Shown: positions 39,248-48,254, counted from the first letter of the stretch. The stretch is DNA of 56,507 bases from Candidatus Thioglobus pontius (GCA_014384345.1 JACNGB010000038.1:1-56507), one strand, 5' to 3'. Translations and numbers: made by a program. The notes: generated from the letters alone by a model not told the origin.

Positions 39248-40255
39248 TTAAATAGGGGAGGCGATTAATTGAGCTTCATCAAGGCCATTTTCAAGCAATA
39301 ATTCACCTAAATAAATTAACACTTCGGCGGGCGCAGAAATATAGAGCTCAGATTGATTAACCACTTTATGATCTAATGAATCATAAATCTGTTGTGCCAC
39401 TTTATGGCAGTCATTTTTACTCGATCGATCAAATTCACAAGCGATTGATTGATAATGATACTCATCCATTACCACTTGCCAAGATTTAGCATGATTGTCC
39501 AAATAAGGCATAGACTCGGTAACCGGATAAGCCCAATAAAAATAAACAGGATTTGACATTTCTAATGAAAATGCATGCTCAATCAAGCTTCTAATAGGGG
39601 CAAAACCACTATCCCAGGCAATGAACACCATAGGCTTGTTAGAGGTTTCTTTCAAAACAAATACACCCTTGGGGCCGGTTAAATCAATTTTTGATTTGGA
39701 CTTGATGGACTTAGAGAATATCGCTTGTGAAAAATCATCACTCGCTAGCTTTCTAATGTGAAACTCAAGCTCCATACCGTAACAAGGACATGAGGCGATA
39801 GGGTAGCGAGCCAAAATTCCTTTGTAGCAAAGCTCAACATCCTGGCCCGCCATAAATTGCAAGGTTTTGGATCTGGGCGTGCGCACACTCACAATAGCCA
39901 TATCGTCACTCACAAAGCGTATATCTTTAACCTTAATCTGAATTTCTTGAAGTGGTATGGTGCGAACATCGCCAATTAAATCAACCTCCAGCTCAAGATC
40001 TGAACTGGGTGCCTGACAACACATTAAAAACACCTTACTAGCTAACTCGTCATCAGACAAAGAAAAATCATGGTGTTTAACTTGCTCAATATTGCCAGTC
40101 ACAAGTTTGGCTTTACAAGCGCCACAAGTGCCATTGCTGCATTCGTAACGTAGCGCCAAACCATGACGCAAACCACCTTTTAAAATAGAATCTGACTCAC
40201 TACACTCAAAAGATTTATTTGCAAGCGTGAGTGTAACTTGATGAATATCAGCCAT
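39248..40255 (-). CDS. Ferredoxin-fused FAD/NAD(P)H oxidoreductase
   Basis: Electron-transfer protein of 335 residues. The N-terminal plant-type ferredoxin has cluster cysteines C39, C44, C47 and C79 or C80. A ferredoxin-reductase unit follows, with an R-Y-P-I-A-S FAD motif and a nucleotide site W-D-S-G-F-A-P-I-R-S. This is the layout of phenol-hydroxylase or CDP-glucoseen reductases. Its electron acceptor is not evident: no oxygenase is nearby. A GTG two codons earlier (40261) is an alternative start. Confidence 0.82.
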   Translation of the reverse strand: MADIHQVTLTLANKSFECSESDSILKGGLRHGLALRYECSNGTCGACKAKLVTGNIEQVKHHDFSLSDDELASKVFLMCCQAPSSDLELEVDLIGDVRTIPLQEIQIKVKDIRFVSDDMAIVSVRTPRSKTLQFMAGQDVELCYKGILARYPIASCPCYGMELEFHIRKLASDDFSQAIFSKSIKSKSKIDLTGPKGVFVLKETSNKPMVFIAWDSGFAPIRSLIEHAFSLEMSNPVYFYWAYPVTESMPYLDNHAKSWQVVMDEYHYQSIACEFDRSSKNDCHKVAQQIYDSLDHKVVNQSELYISAPAEVLIYLGELLLENGLDEAQLIASPI

Positions 40256-40353
40256 CGACACTAACTATCACTAGAAAAAGAAAGGGTGGCAAAGTTAATA
40301 ATTTTCTGCTTAAAAAATAAACAATTTAACATAATATAAATTATACGAACAAA

Positions 40354-41322
40354 CTATAAATGTTCTAATAACACACTAGCAAGTGCATCAATATGATCTT
40401 GGCGAGTATTTAAAGCAGGAATGTAGCCAAACTCTTTTCCGCCAGCATTGATAAAGTAGCCACGATTTTCATCATCAATCTCTTCCAATGTTTCTAGACA
40501 ATCAGCAGAAAACCCTGGACACACCACCTGAACACTTTTAACACCAGAACGTGCAAAACTCTCTAATGTGTCTTTGGTGTAGGGCTTCGTCCACTCTTCA
40601 CGACCGAAAATAGACTGAAAGCTTGCTTGCCACTGATCATCTCTCAATTTAAGCGATTTTGCTAATAAATCAGCCGTTTGTATGCAGTGTTGATAATACA
40701 CATCGCCATTATCAACATAACGCTGAGGGATGCCGTGGAATGAAATGAGTAATTTATCAGGCGTGCCATTTTTAGCTTGATATTCGCAAATAGAGTTGGT
40801 CAATGCTTGAATATAGGCTTTATTCTGGTAATAATGCTCAATAAACACCATTTCAGGCTTGTTGGACCAAGTAGACAGAGTTTGTTCAATAGCATCAAGC
40901 GTAGATAGTGTAGTTGTTTTTGAATATTGAGGATATAGTGGCAAAGTAATAATTCTCTCGCAACCTTTATCTTTAAGGTTATTGAGCGCATGATCAATCG
41001 AAGGATTGCCATAACGCATACCCATTTCAAACTCATAATCTTGCTCAGAAAGCGTCTTTTTTAGCCCATCTAATTGGGCCTGAGTAATGTTGAGCAGGGG
41101 CGATCCAGGGCCGAAACTATCCCAAATTTTGGCGTAATTTAATGCAGATTTTTTAGGTCTGATATTTAAAATAACTAGATTTAATGCTAGCCACCAAATT
41201 AATTTATTGGGCGGATCGACCACGCGTGGATCAGACAAAAATTCAGACAAATAACGCCTCAAAGCAGACTTGGTTGGCTCATCAGGCGTGCCTAAATTAG
41301 TCAGTAAAATACCTGTTTTCAT
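40354..41322 (-). CDS. hemH: Ferrochelatase
   Basis: Inserts ferrous iron into protoporphyrin IX, the last step of haem synthesis. N-terminal G-I-L-L-T-N-L-G-T-P-D is characteristic, the catalytic histidine is in S-F-H-G-I-P, and the conserved acidic region is C-L-E-T-L-E-E-I. Length 322. It overlaps the thioredoxin stop by one base (TGATG). Confidence 0.96.
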   Translation of the reverse strand: MKTGILLTNLGTPDEPTKSALRRYLSEFLSDPRVVDPPNKLIWWLALNLVILNIRPKKSALNYAKIWDSFGPGSPLLNITQAQLDGLKKTLSEQDYEFEMGMRYGNPSIDHALNNLKDKGCERIITLPLYPQYSKTTTLSTLDAIEQTLSTWSNKPEMVFIEHYYQNKAYIQALTNSICEYQAKNGTPDKLLISFHGIPQRYVDNGDVYYQHCIQTADLLAKSLKLRDDQWQASFQSIFGREEWTKPYTKDTLESFARSGVKSVQVVCPGFSADCLETLEEIDDENRGYFINAGGKEFGYIPALNTRQDHIDALASVLLEHL

Positions 41323-41663
41323 CAGCGTTTATCTAGATTATTTTCGATAAAATCACGAACAAAATTAGGCGTTTGAGCTGAATGAAAACGATCTACCTCT
41401 TCGCCATTAATAAACGCAATAACCGTTGGAAATCCACGCACACCATAGCGTCCAGCGATTTTCATATTTTCATCTTCTGCTTCAATCTTGGTTAAAACAA
41501 ATTCAGACGCGTTAAATTCTTGCGCAACTGAGGTGATAACCGGCTCTAAAATTCTGCAAGGGCCGCACCATTCTGCAGAAATATCTAAAACGACCAGTCG
41601 CTCGTGTGATTGCTCAATAACCAACTCGTCAAAAGTATCAATATTTACCTCTAAAGCAGCCAT
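41322..41663 (-). CDS. Thioredoxin-like protein
   Basis: Disulfide reductase of 113 residues with active site WCGPC at 32-36 and the cis-proline region G-F-P-T-V-I-A-F. There is no signal peptide, so it is cytoplasmic. It lies between an SH3-domain protein gene and hemH, and is translationally coupled to hemH. Whether it is the main thioredoxin or a specialised paralogue cannot be told from this window. Confidence 0.9.
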   Translation of the reverse strand: MAALEVNIDTFDELVIEQSHERLVVLDISAEWCGPCRILEPVITSVAQEFNASEFVLTKIEAEDENMKIAGRYGVRGFPTVIAFINGEEVDRFHSAQTPNFVRDFIENNLDKR

Positions 41664-41669
41664 GACTTA

Positions 41670-42395
41670 TTAGCGTCTCAAGGTGCCCAAATCAAAATGA
41701 CGACGCTTATTTCTATTATAAATAGAGAAAAATAACAGCACAACTATGCCAAATGCACCAGCAGCAGCAGCATAAACCCAATTCATATTGAACGGGGTGG
41801 TTGTAACACCTTTAGCAAGATTAGCTTCGTTATTTGCGATAGCTGGTGCATTATTATTAGCGGACTTGGGTTTTTGTTTAACCTTCTTCTCTTGAGAAAT
41901 CTTTACTTTTTTAGCTTCAGATTTTATTTTTAAAAGGTGCTTATTTTCAAGTGTTAGAGCCTCTAAATCAGTAGTTAATTTAGTAATCGTATTATTGGAT
42001 TTTTCATAAGAAGCCTGAAGGTCTTTGAGCTTTTGATCTGCCTCTAAAAGCTTGTCAGAAAGGTCTTTAGCCTTCTTTTTGTAGTGGCCAAGCTCTTTTA
42101 AAAGGGCATCATTGTTGGTATTTTTTTCTAATTTATTGGGCGCCACATCAGTTAAAACAGCAGATGGAATCCAGCCGTTAATATCGTCAATTTCAACTAA
42201 AGACCAACCAGAATAATGCATGGTTGAACGTTGCAATTGCTGGTCTTTGCTGATAACTTTTAAAATATTATTTGAATTTTCCTCAGATTTACTAGAGCGA
42301 ATAGCCGTATTATCTTCCAGCACAAAAACAGTGGAATTAGCCCAAACTCCAACACTCAACAATAGTGAAAAAACAAACAAAAATCTAGCTTTCAT
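41670..42395 (-). CDS. SH3-domain and coiled-coil membrane protein (TIGR04211/YgiM-like)
   Basis: Signal peptide (M-K-A-R-F-L-F-V-F-S, cut near residue 19), a bacterial SH3 domain (about 22-85, with S-G-W-S-L-V-E and N-G-W-I-P-S), a coiled coil (about 95-160), a Lys/Asn-rich linker and one C-terminal membrane segment followed by R-N-K-R-R. This is the layout of TIGR04211/YgiM-type proteins, of unknown function. The frame reaches back to 42428, but the signal peptide points to the Met at 42395 (241 residues). Confidence 0.82.
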   Translation of the reverse strand: MKARFLFVFSLLLSVGVWANSTVFVLEDNTAIRSSKSEENSNNILKVISKDQQLQRSTMHYSGWSLVEIDDINGWIPSAVLTDVAPNKLEKNTNNDALLKELGHYKKKAKDLSDKLLEADQKLKDLQASYEKSNNTITKLTTDLEALTLENKHLLKIKSEAKKVKISQEKKVKQKPKSANNNAPAIANNEANLAKGVTTTPFNMNWVYAAAAGAFGIVVLLFFSIYNRNKRRHFDLGTLRR

Positions 42396-42666
42396 GCCAA
42401 TAGCCAAAAATAAAGAAAAAGTAGTCATAGTATAAGCTGAAAACCATAAAAATCGATAAAATAAGTCAAAAAATTAATAAAATCATTAAAAATCAAAGGG
42501 TTACACTTAAAATATAAATACACCCATATTTGAACGATTAGAGAGCTAGTTAAACGTTGGTATATTTTTTGCGGAAAAACGCCTTAAATCTAAAATTTAG
42601 GATTTTTTAGTAAAAAATTGCCAAAAACATTATTTTAGGTCAGTAATTTAGAAAAAATTACAACAC

Positions 42667-43092
42667 TTATAGATTGGCGCGAACAAATTTACTGGTTACT
42701 CGGTATTTTTGCTTTGGGCTTTTTGGCTTTTCTGGAATGGTCCGTTCAAAAAAATCACATTCCAACAAAGGATTCAAAATATCATTTTTAAATCGTGTCT
42801 TGTGGGTGCGATTTAGAATTTTCATTAGATCATCCGCACTACTTTCAACTTGGCATTTTCTTAAAATTTGAACTTGGTCCGAGCTTATTTTTTCTAAATT
42901 ACAACTTAGTCCCTGCTTAGTACTCGATGTATCCTTATATACTGATACATCAATGTTTTCTGTAAAATCAAACCCTTGCTGTTCAGCAGAATTTACACCC
43001 GAATTATTACGCTTAAAATCCTTACTCCAATCCTTTGCTTGGTCAGCAGACTCTTGTTTTTTTGAACGCTTGCTTTTTCCGAACCAACCCAT
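42667..43092 (-). CDS. Small protein with C-terminal winged-helix domain
   Basis: I do not recognise the whole protein (141 residues). The first 75 residues are polar and charged, beginning M-G-W-F-G-K-S-K-R-S-K-K, and look disordered. Residues about 75-135 resemble the winged-helix end of RecG-like/AlbA-type regulators and Fic proteins: a helix D-D-L-M-K-I-L, I-L-N-P-L-L, and a wing R-T-I-P-E-K-P with K-Q-K-Y-R-V-T. It stands alone between two AT-rich gaps. DNA binding is an inference. Confidence 0.65.
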   Translation of the reverse strand: MGWFGKSKRSKKQESADQAKDWSKDFKRNNSGVNSAEQQGFDFTENIDVSVYKDTSSTKQGLSCNLEKISSDQVQILRKCQVESSADDLMKILNRTHKTRFKNDILNPLLECDFFERTIPEKPKSPKQKYRVTSKFVRANL

Positions 43093-43205
43093 GATAGCTA
43101 AAATTTCATATTAAGTAAGCGTGAGTTTACCAAAAAAACCAAAAATTTGAGCAACGTTACCAAAGATCGGGATGAAAAATTCACTCCAACCCTAAAAAAT
43201 AGACT

Positions 43206-43940
43206 TTATTGGGTTAATATTTGATCTAAGAACGTCTTTAATCGTTCAGATTCAGGACTTTCGAAGAATTTATCCGGTGTATTTTCTTCAATAATTTGCC
43301 CTTCATCCATGAAAATAATACGATCAGCTACTTTTTTAGCAAAGCCCATCTCATGAGTGACACAAACCATGGTAATGCCTTCCTTGGCAAGCTCAACCAT
43401 CACATCTAGCACCTCTGAGATCATTTCAGGATCGAGCGCTGAAGTTGGCTCATCAAACAGCATGATTTTAGGCGATGTACACAGTGCTCTTGCGATAGCT
43501 ACACGTTGCTGTTGGCCACCAGAAAGCTGATTTGGATATTTTTCAGCTTGGTCCTTAATGCCTACTCTATCTAATAGCTTTAAGGCTTTTTGTCTTGCCT
43601 CTCGTTTGGTTTCGTTATGTACCCAAATTGGTGCCAAAGTTAAGTTGTCAATAATACTTAAGTGTGGAAACAAGTTAAAGTGTTGAAATACCATAGACAC
43701 TTCAGATCGTACCTGTCTAATTTGTTTAACATCGTCGGTTAACTCCGTCCCATCGACAACAATAGAGCCCTCTTGAAACTTTTCAAGAAAATTAACACAG
43801 CGAATCATGGTTGATTTACCACTGCCAGATGGGCCACAAACCACGATGATTTCACCTTCTTTAACGCTTAAATTAATGTTTTTAAGGGCATGAAATTCCC
43901 CATACCACTTACTTAATCCACTGATTTCAATAATACTCAT
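43206..43940 (-). CDS. aapP: Amino-acid ABC transporter ATP-binding protein
   Basis: ATPase of a general L-amino-acid importer. Walker A GPSGSGKS, signature L-S-G-G-Q-Q-Q-R, Walker B I-M-L-F-D-E-P and the switch histidine in V-T-H-E-M are all present. Length 244. Last gene of aapJ-aapQ-aapM-aapP, 12 bases after aapM. Confidence 0.93.
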   Translation of the reverse strand: MSIIEISGLSKWYGEFHALKNINLSVKEGEIIVVCGPSGSGKSTMIRCVNFLEKFQEGSIVVDGTELTDDVKQIRQVRSEVSMVFQHFNLFPHLSIIDNLTLAPIWVHNETKREARQKALKLLDRVGIKDQAEKYPNQLSGGQQQRVAIARALCTSPKIMLFDEPTSALDPEMISEVLDVMVELAKEGITMVCVTHEMGFAKKVADRIIFMDEGQIIEENTPDKFFESPESERLKTFLDQILTQ

Positions 43941-43952
43941 ATTGCTTACCTT

Positions 43953-45050
43953 TTAATTTTTATGCTCTGTACTAAAACGCACTTCAAGTTTCTTAGAATA
44001 TCGACTCATTGAGTAAAGAATAACCCACATCACCATAGTGACAAAGACGTAACCTTCTGTTTCTCTACCTAGCCAATTCTCGTCACTGGTGGTTAAATGC
44101 ACCATAGATAAAATATCAAACAAGCCGATAATCAATACTAGGGTTGTGTCCTTAAATAAAGCAATAAACGAACCAACTATATTTGGAATAGATATTTTTA
44201 ATGCTTGAGGTAGAATAATTAATGTGGTCTTTTGAAAAAAGCTTAAGCCCATTGCATCTGCTGCCTCATACTGCCCCTCTGGAATCGCCTGCAGGCCACC
44301 TCTAATAACCTCTGCAATATAGGCAGTTTGAAACATGGTGATGCCAATTAATGCACGCAACAGCTTATCGACATCCATACCAGCACTGAAAAATAGTGGC
44401 AACACAACCGACGCCATAAATAAAATGGTGATTAGTGGCACGCCGCGAATAAACTCAATATAAACAACCGATAAAAATTTAATAATTTTCATTTCTGATT
44501 GTCTTCCTAAAGCCAGCAAAATGCCAATTGGAAACGAAGCAACAATACCTACTGCAGCCACCACTATAGTGAGCATTAAGCCACCCCATTTATGCGTTTC
44601 AACAACCTCTAAGCCAAAACCACCATATAGCAACACAAAAGCAATAACTGGATAGCTAACAATCAACCCTGCAATAACTTTAACCTTGTAGACTGATTTT
44701 TTAAGATTTTTCGCTATTAAAACAAAAACAATTGCTAAGGCTAATACCAGCTGTGGACGCCAGTATTCTTCTGTTGGGTAAAAACCATAAGTAAATAAAT
44801 TGATTTTTTCAAATACGTAACTCCAACAAGCGCCTTCACGACCACATTGATCATTAGATACTTCGGCAAAGGTTGCATCAAAAAACATCCAATCTGCCAA
44901 CGGTGGCACTGACAAATAGATTAAATATAGCGCAGTAAGTGTTAAGAAGCCGTTAGTGATGCTAGAGAATAAATTCTCTCTTAGCCAATGAATCATGCCA
45001 ACCTCTGAAGTTGGCGGCTGTTTGGTTACTTGTTGTTCAAATATAGCCAT
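43953..45050 (-). CDS. aapM: Amino-acid ABC transporter permease (AapM type)
   Basis: Inner-membrane permease of 365 residues. A long N-terminal region with several hydrophobic segments precedes the HisM-type core (after about 150), which ends with the coupling motif E-A-A-D-A-M-G-L-S-F. The extended N-terminus is typical of AapM, one of two unequal permeases in the Aap/Bzt system. It begins one base after the aapQ stop. Confidence 0.9.
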   Translation of the reverse strand: MAIFEQQVTKQPPTSEVGMIHWLRENLFSSITNGFLTLTALYLIYLSVPPLADWMFFDATFAEVSNDQCGREGACWSYVFEKINLFTYGFYPTEEYWRPQLVLALAIVFVLIAKNLKKSVYKVKVIAGLIVSYPVIAFVLLYGGFGLEVVETHKWGGLMLTIVVAAVGIVASFPIGILLALGRQSEMKIIKFLSVVYIEFIRGVPLITILFMASVVLPLFFSAGMDVDKLLRALIGITMFQTAYIAEVIRGGLQAIPEGQYEAADAMGLSFFQKTTLIILPQALKISIPNIVGSFIALFKDTTLVLIIGLFDILSMVHLTTSDENWLGRETEGYVFVTMVMWVILYSMSRYSKKLEVRFSTEHKN

Positions 45051-45051
45051 G

Positions 45052-46224
45052 CTAGCGCCCCTTGATACTCATTTTATGATTAACAATATTTAGGATTAAT
45101 GAAATCACCAACGAAATGGTTAAATATACTGCCATGGTCATTAGAATAATTTCAACTGCCTGACCCACCTGATTAAGCACCGTGCCAGCAAAGGTGGAAA
45201 CCAATTCAGAATAGCCGATAGCAGCTGCTAACGAGGAATTCTTGGTCAAGTTCAAATACTGATTAATAATCGGCGGAATGGCTACTCTGAGCGCTTGTGG
45301 TAAGACAACCAGCTTAAGCGATTGCTTTTGAGTTAGCCCCATCGCAGCTGCCGCCTCTTTTTGCCCCTTAGTCACAGACTCAATGCCTGATCTGATTGCC
45401 TCTGCAATATAAGTCGCTGTGTAAATACTCAGAGCAAAGGCTAGTGACAAAAACTCAGGCGACAAACTCATACCACCTTTAAAGTTAAAACCTTTTAGCA
45501 TAGGGTAGTCAAAATGTAGCGGCGACCCTAATGCCAAATAAACCACTGCCGGAAGACCAATAATAAGCGCCAAAGAATAAGCCAAAGTATTGGTTTCAAC
45601 GCCAGTTTCATCATGTTTTTTATTAAAGTGACGCTTAACCAACACTTTCAAAACAAAACCGACAATCAGTGCGATGACAATCCATACAAAACCCTCTTCT
45701 GCTATAGGCTTAGGCATATAGATACCACGAAGATTAACAAAGATAGAATCAAAGAATTCAAAGCTTCGCTTCGGATGTGGAAAACTAGCTAGTGCAATGT
45801 TGTACCAAAACAAAATTTGCAACAAAATAGGAATGTTGCGAAATAACTCAATATAACCACCAGCCAATTTAGCAATCAGCCAGTTGTTAGATAAGCGAGC
45901 AATGCCAATGATTAAACCAATAACAGAAGCTAAAACAATACCAACAACAGACACCACAATGGTGTTAATTAAACCAACATAAAAAACTGTAAGGTTGCTA
46001 GAAGTAGATGAATAATCGATTAAATATTCAGCAATATCAAAGCCTGATTCAGCCTCCAAAAAGCCAAAACCTGTTTGAATGCCACGACTTTCAATATTGG
46101 CAAACATGTTGTCAACTGCTGCATAGAAAAAATACACAATAGCCAATAGGGTTAGCAATTGAAATAGAAAAGCCCTGACTTCATTATTATAAAGAAAAGA
46201 AAAAATCGACTTGAATTTGCTCAT
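45052..46224 (-). CDS. aapQ: Amino-acid ABC transporter permease (AapQ type)
   Basis: Second permease of the system, 390 residues. A periplasmic stretch follows the first membrane helix (about 20-40), and the conserved core has the EAA loop E-A-A-A-A-M-G-L-T-Q near residue 300. It is separated from the binding-protein gene aapJ by 125 bases that hold two overlapping inverted repeats. Confidence 0.9.
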   Translation of the reverse strand: MSKFKSIFSFLYNNEVRAFLFQLLTLLAIVYFFYAAVDNMFANIESRGIQTGFGFLEAESGFDIAEYLIDYSSTSSNLTVFYVGLINTIVVSVVGIVLASVIGLIIGIARLSNNWLIAKLAGGYIELFRNIPILLQILFWYNIALASFPHPKRSFEFFDSIFVNLRGIYMPKPIAEEGFVWIVIALIVGFVLKVLVKRHFNKKHDETGVETNTLAYSLALIIGLPAVVYLALGSPLHFDYPMLKGFNFKGGMSLSPEFLSLAFALSIYTATYIAEAIRSGIESVTKGQKEAAAAMGLTQKQSLKLVVLPQALRVAIPPIINQYLNLTKNSSLAAAIGYSELVSTFAGTVLNQVGQAVEIILMTMAVYLTISLVISLILNIVNHKMSIKGR

Positions 46225-46258
46225 GTGGTTAAGGTGCTTTATGTAAAGGCTAGCGATT

Positions 46259-46328
46259 GGCTATTTTCTTATTACTTAATGCAGCAAGCAATAAGAAAAT
46301 AGCCAGCTTGACTCATCAGGCTGGCTAT
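46259..46328 (-). promoter_or_regulatory. Two mutually exclusive hairpins between aapJ and aapQ
   Basis: In the aapJ-to-aapQ transcript the first stem pairs 46320-46328 with 46299-46307 (nine pairs, core AGCCAGC/GCTGGCT). The second pairs 46290-46304 with 46259-46273 (fifteen perfect pairs, 16-base loop). Bases 46299-46304 belong to both, so only one can form at a time. Likely roles are partial termination or protection of the aapJ message, giving more binding protein than permease. Confidence 0.7.
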
Positions 46329-46349
46329 ATTATCTAACTAGATAATGGC

Positions 46350-47357
46350 TTATCTAAATGGCGGAGAGTATAAAAGACCACCTTTACTCCAAAGCTCGTT
46401 TTGACCTCTAGAGATGTTTAATGGTGTACTCTTACCAATATTTCTCTCGAAACTTTGACCGTAGTTACCTACTTGAGAAACAATGTTAAAGCCCCATTTT
46501 TTATCTAGGCCTAGGTAGTCATTTAACTTACCAGATTGACCCAATAAACGCGCTACTTCAGGGTTTTTAAACTTCGAGTGAACGTTATGCGAATTAACAC
46601 CTAACTCTTCAGCTGTCACCATGGCATTTAAAGACCACTTAACAATGTTAAACCACTTGTCGTCGCCTTGACGAACCACAGGACCTAAAGGCTCTTTAGA
46701 GATAACACCATCAAGAACGATCGCAGATGAAGGATCTTTTAGTGTTGTTCTTAAAGCGTATAACTGTGATTGGTCAGAAGTTAGCGCATCACAACGACCT
46801 GTTTCAAAGCCATTCTTAGACTGTGCAGACGTATCAGACAAAGATGAGTTGTAACTCATGCCGTTTGATCTAAAGTAATCTGCCAAGTTAAGCTCAGTAG
46901 TTGTACCTGCTTGTAAGCAGAACGTTGCACCATCAAGATCTTTAGCGTTTGTCACGCCTAAAGATTTCTTAACCATAAAACCTTGACCGTCGTAATAGTT
47001 AACGCCAGCAAAGTTAAGACCTAGAGAAGCATCACGTGTTAATGTCCACGTTGTGTTTCTAGATAACATGTCAATTTCGCCAGACTGTAGCGCGGTAAAA
47101 CGCTCTTTAGCCGTTAACGGTACAAATTTAACTTTATTGGCATCGCCCAACGTTGCAGCAGCCACAGCGCGACAAACATCAACATCAAGGCCTTTCCAGT
47201 TACCGGCAGAATCTGCAGATGAAAAACCAACCAAACCTGTAGAAACACCACAGCTCAAGCTCCCCTTAGCTTGTACATCGCTTAACGTATCTGCGTTTGC
47301 GCTTAAGCCAGTAACAGCTAATAAAGACGCAGCAGAAAGTTGTAACAATTTATTCAT
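46350..47357 (-). CDS. aapJ: Amino-acid ABC transporter substrate-binding protein
   Basis: Periplasmic binding protein of the AapJ/BztA type, 335 residues. It has a signal peptide (M-N-K-L-L-Q-L-S-A-A, cut near A-N-A), then G-S-L-S-C-G-V-S-T-G, V-D-V-C-R-A-V-A-A-A and R-N-T-T-W-T-L-T-R-D motifs of the family. The upstream ATG at 47372 lies within the GAGGAGAAG ribosome site, so 47357 is the start. First gene of the operon. Confidence 0.93.
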   Translation of the reverse strand: MNKLLQLSAASLLAVTGLSANADTLSDVQAKGSLSCGVSTGLVGFSSADSAGNWKGLDVDVCRAVAAATLGDANKVKFVPLTAKERFTALQSGEIDMLSRNTTWTLTRDASLGLNFAGVNYYDGQGFMVKKSLGVTNAKDLDGATFCLQAGTTTELNLADYFRSNGMSYNSSLSDTSAQSKNGFETGRCDALTSDQSQLYALRTTLKDPSSAIVLDGVISKEPLGPVVRQGDDKWFNIVKWSLNAMVTAEELGVNSHNVHSKFKNPEVARLLGQSGKLNDYLGLDKKWGFNIVSQVGNYGQSFERNIGKSTPLNISRGQNELWSKGGLLYSPPFR

Positions 47358-47424
47358 AAAACTTCTCCTCATGAGATTAAAAAAACGCAGAAATTAATTA
47401 ACCACTGCGAGTAGAAAGTTTATC

Positions 47425-47452
47425 AAAAAAAAAACCGCTTGAGTGGCGGTTA
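47425..47452 (-). terminator. Rho-independent terminator
   Basis: Reading on the reverse strand, stem AACCGC/GCGGTT (47446-47451 with 47433-47438) is followed by about ten T residues. It ends the transcript that carries the Sel1 gene and the two small frames, just upstream of the aapJ leader. Confidence 0.88.
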
Positions 47453-47465
47453 ATTGAAAAAAAGT

Positions 47466-47645
47466 TTAAGTGTGTTTCTGATGAAGTGCAACAAGCCCTA
47501 AAAGTATTGTCACCGTCATAATAATACTTAAGCCTTTAGAATCGACAATAGGTGAATAACTACTATAAGCCGAGGCTAGGGTTGTGCTGGCCAATAAAGA
47601 CACTGATAAAGCCAATATTGGCTTAATAAAAACAGATAATTTCAT
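47466..47645 (-). CDS. Small membrane or secreted protein, 59 residues
   Basis: Not recognised. It begins M-K-L-S-V-F-I-K-P-I with a signal-peptide-like run ending T-T-L-A-S-A near residue 26, then a short polar segment (Y-S-S-Y-S-P-I-V-D-S-K-G) and a second hydrophobic segment (L-S-I-I-M-T-V-T-I-L-L-G-L-V-A-L) ending H-Q-K-H-T. It starts four bases after the stop of the 25-residue frame and ends 14 bases before a terminator, so it looks like the last gene of a short operon. The ribosome site is weak, consistent with coupling. Confidence 0.6.
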   Translation of the reverse strand: MKLSVFIKPILALSVSLLASTTLASAYSSYSPIVDSKGLSIIMTVTILLGLVALHQKHT

Positions 47646-47649
47646 CCGC

Positions 47650-47727
47650 TTAGTGAATTAATGTCACGCTTAGTGACATAATAACTGCTGCAGATGAATA
47701 GATGATTGTATGTAATGCTAGATTCAT
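47650..47727 (-). CDS. Very small membrane peptide, 25 residues
   Basis: Not recognised. The peptide reads M-N-L-A-L-H-T-I-I-Y-S-S-A-A-V-I-M-S-L-S-V-T-L-I-H, one continuous hydrophobic helix. A strong ribosome site (GGGAG) lies seven bases before the ATG, the best reason to believe it is made. It follows the Sel1 gene by 35 bases and precedes the 59-residue frame by four. Confidence 0.55.
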   Translation of the reverse strand: MNLALHTIIYSSAAVIMSLSVTLIH

Positions 47728-47762
47728 TTTTTTCTCCCTGAAAAAATAGTAATAAAAGTTAA

Positions 47763-48116
47763 TTAGTGAACAGTTGTGCCAATTAACTGGTTAATAATTG
47801 ATTGAGTTGAACTTGAGTTTTTTAGTGTTGCTCTGGCGTACCATTTGTCAGCCAATTGTTTATTAGCCGATGTTCCTTCGCCAGTTAAATAAGCATACCA
47901 AACATTAAATTGTGCTGGCAAGTTACCCTGTTGAGCCGCTCTTTGGTACCAGTAAAAAGCATGCGCTGAGTTCTTAGCAACGCCCTTACCTTTTTGGAAA
48001 ATATCAGCCAACTTATATTGCGAATCAGCGTCGCCTAAATAGGCTTGTTGTTGGATCTTAACAGTGTCAATTTTTAGCTCAGATTCTGCCAATAAATGTG
48101 CATGCATTTGATTCAT
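47763..48116 (-). CDS. Sel1-repeat protein
   Basis: Cytoplasmic helical-repeat protein of 117 residues with two Sel1-like (TPR-like) repeats, about 25-60 (Y-L-G-D-A-D-S-Q-Y-K-L-A-D...) and 61-97 (N-L-P-A-Q-F-N-V-W-Y-A-Y-L-T-G). No signal peptide. Such repeats mediate protein-protein contacts; the partner is unknown. A GAGG ribosome site is eight bases upstream, and a promoter at 48151-48179 drives it. It is divergent from nadE. Confidence 0.8.
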   Translation of the reverse strand: MNQMHAHLLAESELKIDTVKIQQQAYLGDADSQYKLADIFQKGKGVAKNSAHAFYWYQRAAQQGNLPAQFNVWYAYLTGEGTSANKQLADKWYARATLKNSSSTQSIINQLIGTTVH

Positions 48117-48150
48117 GATATCTTCCTCTTTTTGTTGTTAAGTTGATCGA

Positions 48151-48179
48151 AATATACCGTGCTTTATGAGCCTTGTAAA
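48151..48179 (-). promoter_or_regulatory. Promoter of the Sel1/small-peptide operon
   Basis: Reverse strand TTTACA (48174-48179), 17-base spacer, TATATT (48151-48156). Good match to a sigma-70-type promoter, giving a leader of about 30 bases before the Sel1 ATG. Confidence 0.65.
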
Positions 48180-48254
48180 GGGTTTTTTTATTAAAAATTA
48201 AATATATTTTTATTTATTAAAAATCAATAAGTTATATGGTTTTTATGGTGGTTT

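Noticed and set aside
42570-42612. Weak inverted repeats next to T runs in the gap between the winged-helix gene and the SH3-domain gene.
   Set aside because: Stems are three to six pairs with mismatches, too weak to call a terminator in AT-rich DNA.
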